From a bacterium (GTDB lineage: Bacteria; Hydrothermota; UBA3072; JAPDKE01): 47,270 bases of DNA. A program made the translations under genes and the position numbers. The DNA is taken from assembly GCA_029258725.1 (NCBI GenBank), contig JAPDKE010000017.1:1-47270 (forward strand), read 5' to 3'. This document shows positions 26,224 to 33,609 of the stretch, in pieces (the first letter of the stretch is position 1; every line of letters begins with the position of its first letter). The notes below the pieces were generated by a model. The model was not told the DNA's origin. It saw only the letters and a program-made list of their open reading frames with translations, and ran no database searches.

Positions 26224-27197
26224 TAGTTATAACAGGAGGAGCAGGATTTATAGGCTCTGCCCTTATCTGGGGATTGAACAAGAAGGGAGAAGAGAATATC
26301 CTGGTGGTTGATGCCTTAAAGGATGATGAGCGCTGGAAGAACCTCTGCGGATTAAAATTCAGGGATTATCTTGAAAAGGATGAATTTCTCTATTTACTCA
26401 CCTCAGGGAAACTCAAAAAGCCCGATACAATAATCCACATGGGAGCGTGTTCTGATACAACTGAGAGGGATGGAAGATTCATGATGCTCAATAATTTTGA
26501 GTATTCAAAGAGGCTTGCCGAGTATGCATGGGAGAATAAAATAAGGTTCATCTATGCATCAAGCGGTGCAACCTATGGTGATGGGAGCAAGGGGTTCTCG
26601 GATGATGAGGAAAAACTTGAAGAGCTGAGACCCTTAAATCTTTATGGATATTCAAAACACCTTTTTGACCTCTGGGCAAAGAGGAAAGGATATTTAGCAT
26701 CCTTTGTTGGATTGAAGTACTTCAACGTTTACGGTCCAAATGAGTATCACAAAAAGGAGATGAGAAGTTTTGTGTGCAAGGCATACGAACAGATAAAGAC
26801 ACATGGAAAGGTGAGGCTTTTTAAGTCCTATAAATCTGAATACAGGGACGGGGAGCAAAAGAGGGATTTTATATACATAAAGGATGCGGTTGATGTTACT
26901 TTATTTTTCCATGAGAGAAGGGAACTTTCCGGAATATACAATGTGGGAACGGGAACCCCGAGAACCTGGAACGACCTTGTCAATGCTGTTTTCAATGCCC
27001 TTGAAGTTTATCCTGTAATAGAGTATATAGATATGCCTGAGGAACTCAGGGACCAGTATCAGTACTATACCTGTGCGGATGTGGAGAAGTTGAGAAGGGT
27101 GGGATATGAGAAAGAGTTCACGAGTCTTGAGGATGGAGTGAGGGATTATGTTCTGAATTATCTTGAAAAAGGGAAAAGGCTCCAGGACCATGATTGA
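26220..27197 (+). CDS. hldD: ADP-L-glycero-D-manno-heptose 6-epimerase
   Basis: This 325-residue short-chain dehydrogenase-type epimerase opens with MIVITGGAGFIGSALIWGLN, the NAD(P)-binding glycine motif. It has IHMGACSDTTERDGRFMMLN, typical of HldD/RfaD, and the catalytic YGYSKHLFDLWAKRK (Tyr-x3-Lys), then KYFNVYGPNEYHK. It converts the D-glycero to the L-glycero form of ADP-heptose for LPS inner core or surface glycans. I chose ATG 26220, which overlaps the SecA stop (ATGA) behind GGGAGGAAT, over the upstream ATG 26175 that would add residues with no counterpart. Its stop overlaps the next gene. Confidence 0.92.
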   Translation: MIVITGGAGFIGSALIWGLNKKGEENILVVDALKDDERWKNLCGLKFRDYLEKDEFLYLLTSGKLKKPDTIIHMGACSDTTERDGRFMMLNNFEYSKRLAEYAWENKIRFIYASSGATYGDGSKGFSDDEEKLEELRPLNLYGYSKHLFDLWAKRKGYLASFVGLKYFNVYGPNEYHKKEMRSFVCKAYEQIKTHGKVRLFKSYKSEYRDGEQKRDFIYIKDAVDVTLFFHERRELSGIYNVGTGTPRTWNDLVNAVFNALEVYPVIEYIDMPEELRDQYQYYTCADVEKLRRVGYEKEFTSLEDGVRDYVLNYLEKGKRLQDHD

Positions 27198-28593
27198 GAG
27201 GTTAAAAGAGAATCTTGTTTATTTTGTATTTTTCTTTCTCTCTCTTATTCTTATCTGGTGTTTTATAACGCTCAGGATAAGGCTTGCAACCCTGGTTTTC
27301 CTTTCTCTGCTTCTGGTTGCATTTGCTGTGAGGATGAAATGGGGTATTTATCTTCTGCTTGTTTACTATGCCCTGGTGGGATTGATAAGGAGATTGATGT
27401 ATGTGTATGAAAGGCATGTAAGGTTTGACCCTCTTTCTGTTGCTCACGATTTTCTTGTTGCCTTCTTCTTCATCCTTATTCTGCTCACAAAAAAGGAAAA
27501 AGTACTGGAAAGTTTGAAAAAAGACAGATTGTTCGGGGTTGCTGTTTTTCTTCTTCTTGTTGAGATATTGCAGATTTTCAATCCCCTTCAGGGAAATGTA
27601 TTTGTGGGGATGGGAGGTGCGAAGTTTATCATAATTCCCTTCCTGGGATTTTTCATAGGATATCTTCTTGATGGACTTGAGTTTGAAGGTTTATGGAAAC
27701 TCATGCTTGTTGTCGGGGTTGCCACTGCACTTTATGGCTGGAAGCAGGTTTTTTGGGGATACGCTTCCTTTGAAATGAAATGGTGGAGAAGTGTGGATTA
27801 CCTCTCTCTCCGTATTCCGGGGGGTGTAAGACCTATCTCTACATTTCCAAGTGCTGCAGAATACGCCCATTTTTCATGGATGGTTGCACTTGTAGCCCTT
27901 CATTATGTCTCTCAGAGAAAGTATCGTGTGCTCACAGGTGTCCTTTTTGCATTCTTTATCGTTTCTCTCTTTCTCAGTGCGGTGCGTCTTGCATTTTTTT
28001 CCTTTGTTCTCGGATTTTCGCTTTATCTTCATTTTTCAATACGTGACAGGATAAAAAGAGTCTTTTTTGATATTCTTTACCTTTCTTTCCTCCTTTGTAT
28101 GGTGATGTTCTTTTATTTTGGAGAAGGACTTTTTTATTCCATGGGAAAGGTTGGAGGGACTTTTCTTCACATGAGGGAGGGAATACTCTATCCTTTTGCA
28201 CCAAATTCCACCTTCTGGGGACATTACGCTGCGTGGAAACATGCCATTTCCCACTTTATAAAAAATCCGCTGGGATATGGACTCGGATCCTCAACAATTG
28301 CAGGAACAAAGTTTCTTGGAACGCACATATGGACTGAATCTGATGTTCTCTCCACCATAGTGGCTACGGGAATTGCCGGAATGATTGCTCTTCTCCTTTT
28401 CTTTTTCCATGGAATAAAAAGAGCATGGCAGTTGTGGGAAAGATACAGAATTAAAGATGGGCTTCTCGTGGTAAGCCTTGTTATTCCCATGTTTTTTATT
28501 GCTCAGATACTGACCTACCTGTGCGGTCTGCTCGTTTTTCTTATCCTGGGAATCTCTGCAAGAAAATACATGGAATTGTCGCAAGAACCTTGA
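27190..28593 (+). CDS. O-antigen ligase/polymerase-like membrane protein
   Basis: This is a polytopic protein of about 467 residues with ten or more hydrophobic helices. A loop before the last helices contains NSTFWGHYAAWKHAISHFIK and NPLGYGLGSSTIAGTK, resembling the Wzy_C signature of O-antigen ligases and polymerases. These transfer or polymerise lipid-linked glycans at the periplasmic face. I chose ATG 27190, an 8-nt overlap with hldD. The upstream ATG 27163 would place basic residues encoded within hldD at the N-terminus. Its position after the heptose epimerase supports a surface-glycan role. Ligase versus polymerase cannot be decided. Confidence 0.75.
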   Translation: MIERLKENLVYFVFFFLSLILIWCFITLRIRLATLVFLSLLLVAFAVRMKWGIYLLLVYYALVGLIRRLMYVYERHVRFDPLSVAHDFLVAFFFILILLTKKEKVLESLKKDRLFGVAVFLLLVEILQIFNPLQGNVFVGMGGAKFIIIPFLGFFIGYLLDGLEFEGLWKLMLVVGVATALYGWKQVFWGYASFEMKWWRSVDYLSLRIPGGVRPISTFPSAAEYAHFSWMVALVALHYVSQRKYRVLTGVLFAFFIVSLFLSAVRLAFFSFVLGFSLYLHFSIRDRIKRVFFDILYLSFLLCMVMFFYFGEGLFYSMGKVGGTFLHMREGILYPFAPNSTFWGHYAAWKHAISHFIKNPLGYGLGSSTIAGTKFLGTHIWTESDVLSTIVATGIAGMIALLLFFFHGIKRAWQLWERYRIKDGLLVVSLVIPMFFIAQILTYLCGLLVFLILGISARKYMELSQEP

Positions 28594-28618
28594 CAATAAT
28601 TTTCTTTTTTCCTATTCT
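28590..28618 (+). promoter_or_regulatory. promoter predicting a leaderless transketolase mRNA
   Basis: TTGACA (28590-28595), a 17-nt spacer, TATTCT (28613-28618), then only 6 nt to the GTG start at 28625. No Shine-Dalgarno is present. The expected transcription start coincides with the start codon. Confidence 0.65.
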
Positions 28619-28624
28619 ACACCC

Positions 28625-29434
28625 GTGAGCATAGAGGAACTGAAGGAAATAGCAAAGGAAGTGAGAAAGGACATAATAAGGATGACCGGTCTTGCGGGGT
28701 CCGGTCATCCAGGTGGTTCACTATCAAGCGTTGAAATTCTTGTTTCACTTTATTTCAAAAAGATGAAATACGATCCCGGGAATCCTGGATGGGAAGAGAG
28801 GGACAGATTTGTTCTCTCAAAGGGACACGCAGCCCCTGCACTTTACTCGGTTCTCTCAAGGGTGGGATTTTTCCCAAGAGATGAACTGTGGAAATTGAGG
28901 AAAAGAGGGGCAATGCTCCAGGGACACCCTTCAAGAGTTCATACCCCCGGGGTTGAGGCATCCACAGGTTCTCTGGGGCAGGGGCTTTCAATAGCAAATG
29001 GGATGGCAATTTCGGGAAAGATTTATGGAAAGAATTACAGGGTTTATGTTCTGCTCGGTGATGGGGAGATAGAGGAGGGGCAGGTGTGGGAGGCAGCAAT
29101 GAGTGCCCACCGGTTTAAACTTGACAACCTCTGTGCAATTCTTGATAACAATGACCTCCAGATAGATGGCACCGTTGAGGAAATAATGGACCCCTATCCC
29201 TTAAGGGATAAATGGCATGCCTTTGGATGGCATGTTATTGAGGTAAACGGGCATGAATTCCCTGAGATTCTTTCTGCACTTGATGAGGCTGAAAAGGTTA
29301 AGGGTAAACCCACCATGATAATAGCACATACAGTAAAAGGTAAGGGAGTTTCCTACATGGAAGGGAGGAAAGAATGGCACGGGAAGGCACCGCAGGGAGA
29401 ACTGATAGAGCGTGCATTGAAAGACCTCGAGTAG
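28625..29434 (+). CDS. transketolase, N-terminal (TPP-binding) subunit
   Basis: This 269-residue subunit is the first half of a split transketolase. It carries the thiamine diphosphate domain: GLAGSGHPGGSLSSVEILV, LSKGHAAPALYSVL, and the TPP/metal motif LLGDGEIEEGQVWEAAMSAH followed by DNNDLQIDG. Split transketolases occur in archaea and many anaerobic bacteria and serve the non-oxidative pentose phosphate pathway. Start GTG 28625 has no ribosome site and sits 6 nt after a -10 box, so translation is probably leaderless. The partner subunit follows immediately. Confidence 0.92.
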   Translation: MSIEELKEIAKEVRKDIIRMTGLAGSGHPGGSLSSVEILVSLYFKKMKYDPGNPGWEERDRFVLSKGHAAPALYSVLSRVGFFPRDELWKLRKRGAMLQGHPSRVHTPGVEASTGSLGQGLSIANGMAISGKIYGKNYRVYVLLGDGEIEEGQVWEAAMSAHRFKLDNLCAILDNNDLQIDGTVEEIMDPYPLRDKWHAFGWHVIEVNGHEFPEILSALDEAEKVKGKPTMIIAHTVKGKGVSYMEGRKEWHGKAPQGELIERALKDLE

Positions 29435-29439
29435 AATCG

Positions 29440-30357
29440 GTGAGAACAGCATACGGAGAGACACTTGTTGAGCTGGGAGAGGAGAGGGAGGATATAGTGG
29501 TTCTTGATGCGGACCTCTCCGCCTCTACCCAGACATGCCTCTTTGCAGAGAGATTTCCGGATAGATTCTTTAACATGGGAATATCCGAGGCGGATATGAT
29601 GGGAACTGCATGTGGAATTGCCCTTACCGGAAAAACGGTTTTCGCCTCAACCTTTGCAATATTTGCAACAGGAAGGGCATGGGACCAGATAAGAAACTCA
29701 ATTGCCTACGCAAGAGCAAATGTGAAGATAGTTGCAACCCATGGAGGGATAGTTACGGGCCCTGATGGTGCATCCCATCAGGCACTTGAGGATATTTCTT
29801 TAATGAGGGTTATTCCCGGGATGAGGATAATATGCCCTGCGGATGCCCCGATGACCAGAAAGGTTGTAAGATATGTTGCATCAGTGGACGGTCCTTTTTA
29901 TGTGAGACTCATAAGACCAAAGGCTCCGGTTATATACGATGATGACACTCCCTTTGAATTCGGGAGGGCAATAAAACTCAGGGAGGGAAGAGATTTGACC
30001 ATTTTCACCCATGGATTCATGCTCTGGAGATGCATAAAGGCTGCTGAGCTGCTTGAGGAAGAGGGGATAAGTGTGAAGCTCTTTGATTCCCATACGATAA
30101 AGCCTGTTGATACGGAGGCAATAGATGAGGCAATAGAGGAGACGGGAAGAATTCTTGTTGTGGAGGACCACTCAAGAATAGGGGGACTGTTCAGTGCCAT
30201 AGCAGAGGAGGTGGTGAGAAGAAAACCCGTTCCCATGGATGTTATTGCAATTGATGATGTGTTTGGAGAATCAGGCTCGATTGATGAGTTGCTTGAATTT
30301 CATGGATTGACTCCAGAAAATATAAAAAATAAGGCAAAGAAATTGCTTGAAAGATGA
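29440..30357 (+). CDS. transketolase, C-terminal subunit
   Basis: This is the second half of the split transketolase, about 305 residues. The pyrimidine-binding domain has VVLDADLSASTQTCLFAERF and NMGISEADMMGTACGIALTG. A conserved THGGIVTGPDGASHQALEDI follows, and the C-terminal transketolase domain contains LFDSHTIKPVD and VVEDHSRIGGLFSAI. It pairs with the subunit encoded just upstream. I prefer GTG 29440, because the protein then begins at the family's usual RTAYGETLVELGE and lies 5 nt after the previous stop. An ATG at 29374 would overlap the first gene by 61 nt and add an odd N-terminus. No clear Shine-Dalgarno supports either start. Confidence 0.9.
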   Translation: MRTAYGETLVELGEEREDIVVLDADLSASTQTCLFAERFPDRFFNMGISEADMMGTACGIALTGKTVFASTFAIFATGRAWDQIRNSIAYARANVKIVATHGGIVTGPDGASHQALEDISLMRVIPGMRIICPADAPMTRKVVRYVASVDGPFYVRLIRPKAPVIYDDDTPFEFGRAIKLREGRDLTIFTHGFMLWRCIKAAELLEEEGISVKLFDSHTIKPVDTEAIDEAIEETGRILVVEDHSRIGGLFSAIAEEVVRRKPVPMDVIAIDDVFGESGSIDELLEFHGLTPENIKNKAKKLLER

Positions 30358-31025
30358 TTGAATTCAGGGATGTTTACATGGTCTATGAAAAAAACTGGTA
30401 TGCACTCCAGGGAATAAATTTAAGGATAGAAAAAGGTGAGTTTGTTTACGTGGTTGGTCCCTCCGGGGCAGGGAAGAGCACCCTTTTAAGGCTTATCTAT
30501 ATGGACCTCTTTCCCACCGCAGGAGAGGTTGTTGTTGCGGGATACAGCAGTTCCAGGATAAAGCCAAAGGAGATACCCTATCTCAGAAGAAAGATAGGGG
30601 TTATATTCCAGGACTTCAAGTTGCTGAAGGATAAAAATGTTTATGAAAACGTTGCCTTCGCACTTGAGGTTATAGGAACTCCCAGAAGAAAAATAAAGGA
30701 GAAGGTCTTGAAGGTCCTTGCAGAGGTGGGGATATCCCACAAACGTCATGCTTTTCCCTATCAGCTTTCAGGGGGTGAACAGCAGAAGGTTGCAATAGCA
30801 AGGGCGCTTGTCAGGGACCCATTCATCCTTCTTGCGGATGAGCCAACGGGAAACATAGACCCTGAGGGGACCCGGGAAATCCTGGAACTTTTAAAGAACA
30901 TAAATACGTCAGGAACAGCAGTTATAATGGCAACTCATGAACTTTCTTTAATTGAACGCTTTCCCAGGAGGCTCATAAGGCTTGAACAGGGAAGGATAGT
31001 GGAGGATACCGGTGTTCGTTCTTAG
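30354..31025 (+). CDS. ftsE: cell division ATP-binding protein FtsE
   Basis: This 223-residue ABC ATPase has Walker A GPSGAGKST, the Q-loop VIFQDFKLL, the signature LSGGEQQKVAIARALV, Walker B ILLADEPTGN and the switch His in MATHELS. FtsE works with FtsX at the division site to activate peptidoglycan hydrolases. The opening MIEFRDVYMVYEKNWYALQG is typical of FtsE. ATGA overlap with the transketolase gene; 14-nt overlap with ftsX. Confidence 0.94.
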   Translation: MIEFRDVYMVYEKNWYALQGINLRIEKGEFVYVVGPSGAGKSTLLRLIYMDLFPTAGEVVVAGYSSSRIKPKEIPYLRRKIGVIFQDFKLLKDKNVYENVAFALEVIGTPRRKIKEKVLKVLAEVGISHKRHAFPYQLSGGEQQKVAIARALVRDPFILLADEPTGNIDPEGTREILELLKNINTSGTAVIMATHELSLIERFPRRLIRLEQGRIVEDTGVRS

Positions 31026-31872
31026 GGAGGCACTCAGGGGAATGTGGAGAAACAGGGTGATGGCATTCATTGCCTTTGGTGTGATTTTCTTTTCACTTTT
31101 CCTGCTCGGTCTTTTCCTGGTTGCCACCTTTAACCTTTTTGGTGTTATAAGATATGCTCAGGAAAAGGTTGAGATAACCGCATTTCTTGAAGATGATTTA
31201 CCCCGGGAGAAAATAGAGGAGATAAAGAAGAGGATAGAGGGGATGGAGGGAGTGGAGCGTGCAATATTTGTTTCAAAGGAGGAGGCATTGAAGGAGTTTA
31301 AAAGAGACATTCCAAAGGCAAAGGAATTACTTCAGGCACTGAAGACAAATCCCCTTCCTTCTTCTTTTAAGATAAAAATAGGTGAGGGGTATAAAAATCC
31401 GGAAGCAATGAAGCGCATAGCAAAAAAGATATCCGTGATAGATGGTGTGGAGGAGGTGAAGTATGGGGAGGAGTGGATAAGGAGGCTTGATAAGGTTGTG
31501 AAATTTCTTTTTCTTTTTGATGTTCTGCTTGGGGTTGTAATAAGCATAGCGTCCATATTTGTTGTTTCAAATACCATAAGACTTACGGTAATAGCCAGAA
31601 AGGAATCGATAGAAATAATGAAACTTGTCGGAGCAACCGAAAGAATGATAGAGGCACCGTTTTTGCTTGAGGGTATGATAGAGGGTGGGGCAGGAGGGCT
31701 CTTCACAGCCTTTATTCTTTATCTTCTGTGGAGGTTTCTTTCTGTGAGGATACTTGAGTTCTACTTCCCCACGGATGCCATTCTCTTTGGTCTCACCCTT
31801 TTCGGTATAATCCTGGGATACATGGGAAGCATGGTTTCGGTAAAGAAATACCTTAAAGGAGGTGAGGCGTGA
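31012..31872 (+). CDS. ftsX: cell division protein FtsX
   Basis: This 286-residue membrane protein has the FtsX layout. A first helix (about 16-40) is followed by a periplasmic domain (about 45-165, VEITAFLEDDLPREKIEEIK). Three more helices follow with the conserved IRLTVIARKESIEIMKLVGA. It partners FtsE and passes the ATPase signal to periplasmic cell-wall hydrolases. It starts with GTG inside the end of ftsE; its stop overlaps rnfC as GTGA. Confidence 0.93.
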   Translation: MFVLREALRGMWRNRVMAFIAFGVIFFSLFLLGLFLVATFNLFGVIRYAQEKVEITAFLEDDLPREKIEEIKKRIEGMEGVERAIFVSKEEALKEFKRDIPKAKELLQALKTNPLPSSFKIKIGEGYKNPEAMKRIAKKISVIDGVEEVKYGEEWIRRLDKVVKFLFLFDVLLGVVISIASIFVVSNTIRLTVIARKESIEIMKLVGATERMIEAPFLLEGMIEGGAGGLFTAFILYLLWRFLSVRILEFYFPTDAILFGLTLFGIILGYMGSMVSVKKYLKGGEA

Positions 31873-33173
31873 GAACCTTCAGAGGAGGAGTTCATCCCCC
31901 CGAGAGAAAGGAGCTTTCAAAGGATGCTCCCATAGAAAGACTTCCTCTCCCAGAGGTTCTGTACATACCCCTCTCCCAGCACACCGGTGCCCCTGCAAAG
32001 CCCCTTGTTAAAAAGAAGGATAAGGTGAAGAGAGGGACGAAGATAGGGGAGATACAGGGATTTATATCCGCAAATGTTCACTCTCCTGTTTCGGGGACGG
32101 TGAAGGGAATAGGTCCATGGTATCATCCCCTCGGGAAGAAGCAGGATGTGGTTATAATTGAGGTGGAGGGGGATGAGCCTGAGGAGGGAGTGGGGGAGGA
32201 AAGGGACGTGGATAAGCTTTCAAAAGAGGAACTTGTTGAGGCGGTTAAGGAGGCTGGAATAGTGGGGCTTGGGGGTGCCGCATTTCCAACCCATGTGAAA
32301 CTTTCCCCCCCAAAACCCATAGATACGGTTATCCTGAACGGTGCAGAATGTGAGCCCTATCTTACCTCAGACTACCGCATAATGATGGAGATGCCGGAAA
32401 AGGTTATTGAGGGAGCAAGGATAATAAAGAGGATACTTGAGCCGGAGAGGGTGATTGTTGGAATAGAGGACAACAAACCCGATGCGGCAGAGAGGATAAA
32501 AGAGGTGGCAGCCCGGGAGAACTGGATTGAGGTTGTTCTTTTAAAGACAAAGTATCCTCAGGGCTCTGAAAAACAGCTCATTTACGCACTTACCGGAAGA
32601 CAGGTGCCATCAGGCGGACTTCCCTTTGATGTTGGTGTTCTGGTTCAGAATGTCGGGACATGTGTTGCAATATACGAGGCAGTAAGATATAAAAAGCCTC
32701 TCTATGAAAGGGTTGTTACGGTTACAGGTGGAGTGAATGAGCCAAAGAATCTCATGGTTCCCATAGGGACCCCTGTGAAAAATCTCATAGATTACGCAGG
32801 AGGCGCAAAGGGAGAGATAGGAAAGGTTATATTCGGGGGTCCCATGATGGGGCTTGCACAGCTTTCCCTTGATGTTCCCGTTATAAAGGGAACAAGTGGT
32901 GTTCTGGTTCAGTTAAAGCAGGAGGTGTTTGCAGGAGAGGAAAGGGGATGCATAAGGTGTGCGAGCTGTGTTGATGTATGTCCAATGGGTCTTGTTCCGG
33001 TGATGATGGCAAATGTTATTGAGGCGGGTAAACATGAAATGGCTGAAAAACTCGGGGTTCTTGACTGCATTGAATGTGGATGCTGTGCCTATGTATGCCC
33101 AACCAAGAGAAACCTTGTCCAGTACTTCAAGTATGCAAAGAGGGAGATAATAAAAAAGAAAAAGAAAGGTTGA
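31869..33173 (+). CDS. rnfC: RnfC-like electron transport complex subunit
   Basis: This 434-residue protein has the full RnfC layout. The N-terminal biotinyl-like domain contains FRGGVHPPERKELSKDAPIE and HSPVSGTVKGIGPW. The Rossmann-type domain includes GIVGLGGAAFPTHVKLSPPK and LNGAECEPYLTSDYRIMME. Next are an SLBB domain (VTVTGGVNEPKNLMVPIGTP) and two [4Fe-4S] motifs, CIRCASCVDVCP and CIECGCCAYVCP. In Rnf complexes RnfC oxidises NADH. The usual rnfD, G, E, A, B neighbours are absent, and the next gene has its own promoter, so this is an orphan copy in the window. GTG start overlaps ftsX. Confidence 0.88.
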   Translation: MRTFRGGVHPPERKELSKDAPIERLPLPEVLYIPLSQHTGAPAKPLVKKKDKVKRGTKIGEIQGFISANVHSPVSGTVKGIGPWYHPLGKKQDVVIIEVEGDEPEEGVGEERDVDKLSKEELVEAVKEAGIVGLGGAAFPTHVKLSPPKPIDTVILNGAECEPYLTSDYRIMMEMPEKVIEGARIIKRILEPERVIVGIEDNKPDAAERIKEVAARENWIEVVLLKTKYPQGSEKQLIYALTGRQVPSGGLPFDVGVLVQNVGTCVAIYEAVRYKKPLYERVVTVTGGVNEPKNLMVPIGTPVKNLIDYAGGAKGEIGKVIFGGPMMGLAQLSLDVPVIKGTSGVLVQLKQEVFAGEERGCIRCASCVDVCPMGLVPVMMANVIEAGKHEMAEKLGVLDCIECGCCAYVCPTKRNLVQYFKYAKREIIKKKKKG

Positions 33174-33198
33174 CAAAATCTCTTAACTCCTTTACCAT
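33170..33198 (+). promoter_or_regulatory. promoter predicting a leaderless SLBB-gene mRNA
   Basis: TTGACA (33170-33175, overlapping the rnfC stop), a 17-nt spacer, TACCAT (33193-33198), then 6 nt to the GTG at 33205 or 9 nt to the ATG at 33208. No Shine-Dalgarno. It separates the ftsEX-rnfC and polysaccharide units. Confidence 0.6.
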
Positions 33199-33204
33199 GC
33201 AACG

Positions 33205-33609
33205 GTGATGATAGGGATATTTTTACTTTTTTCCCAGGAGAGGGGATATATTCAGACCGAAAGGGGAGTTGAGGTGATGGTCCAGGTCTGGGGTGAGGTG
33301 AGAAACCCCGGGATATATTACCTTCCCCTGGGTTCAACCCCTCTTGAGCTCATTTCAGCAGCAGGGGGACCGACCAGGTATGCAAAACTTTCAAAGGTCG
33401 TTCTCATAAGAGGAGAGGGGAAGGAGAGGAAGATTGTGGTGGACATAGATGGTTATCTCAAAGGTAAAGACATGGAATTGCCTGTCCTGCGAGGAGGAGA
33501 TATTATCATAGTTCCTGCAAATGTCTGGTATATCTTTTCAAGAATAGCAATCCTTGCAGGGCAGGTTGCTGCTGTTGTTGGGGCAATATACCTTATAAGG
33601 GAGTGGTGA
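33205..33609 (+). CDS. SLBB-domain envelope protein
   Basis: This 134-residue protein has a short N-terminal hydrophobic segment (MMIGIFLLF) and one SLBB/beta-grasp domain (about 27-105, VQVWGEVRNPGIYYLPLGST then LRGGDIIIVP). A C-terminal membrane helix follows (about 110-131, RIAILAGQVAAVVGAIYLIR). SLBB domains are found in polysaccharide export proteins such as Wza, but the N-terminal export domain is missing. The stop overlaps the BY-kinase start (TGATG), so it probably serves the same capsule or exopolysaccharide machinery. Start is GTG 33205 or ATG 33208, with leaderless expression predicted. Confidence 0.75.
   Translation: MMIGIFLLFSQERGYIQTERGVEVMVQVWGEVRNPGIYYLPLGSTPLELISAAGGPTRYAKLSKVVLIRGEGKERKIVVDIDGYLKGKDMELPVLRGGDIIIVPANVWYIFSRIAILAGQVAAVVGAIYLIREW

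Noticed and set aside
29374-29439. Upstream ATG of the second transketolase subunit
   Set aside because: It would overlap the first subunit by 61 nt and add about 22 residues not found in the family; GTG 29440 fits better.
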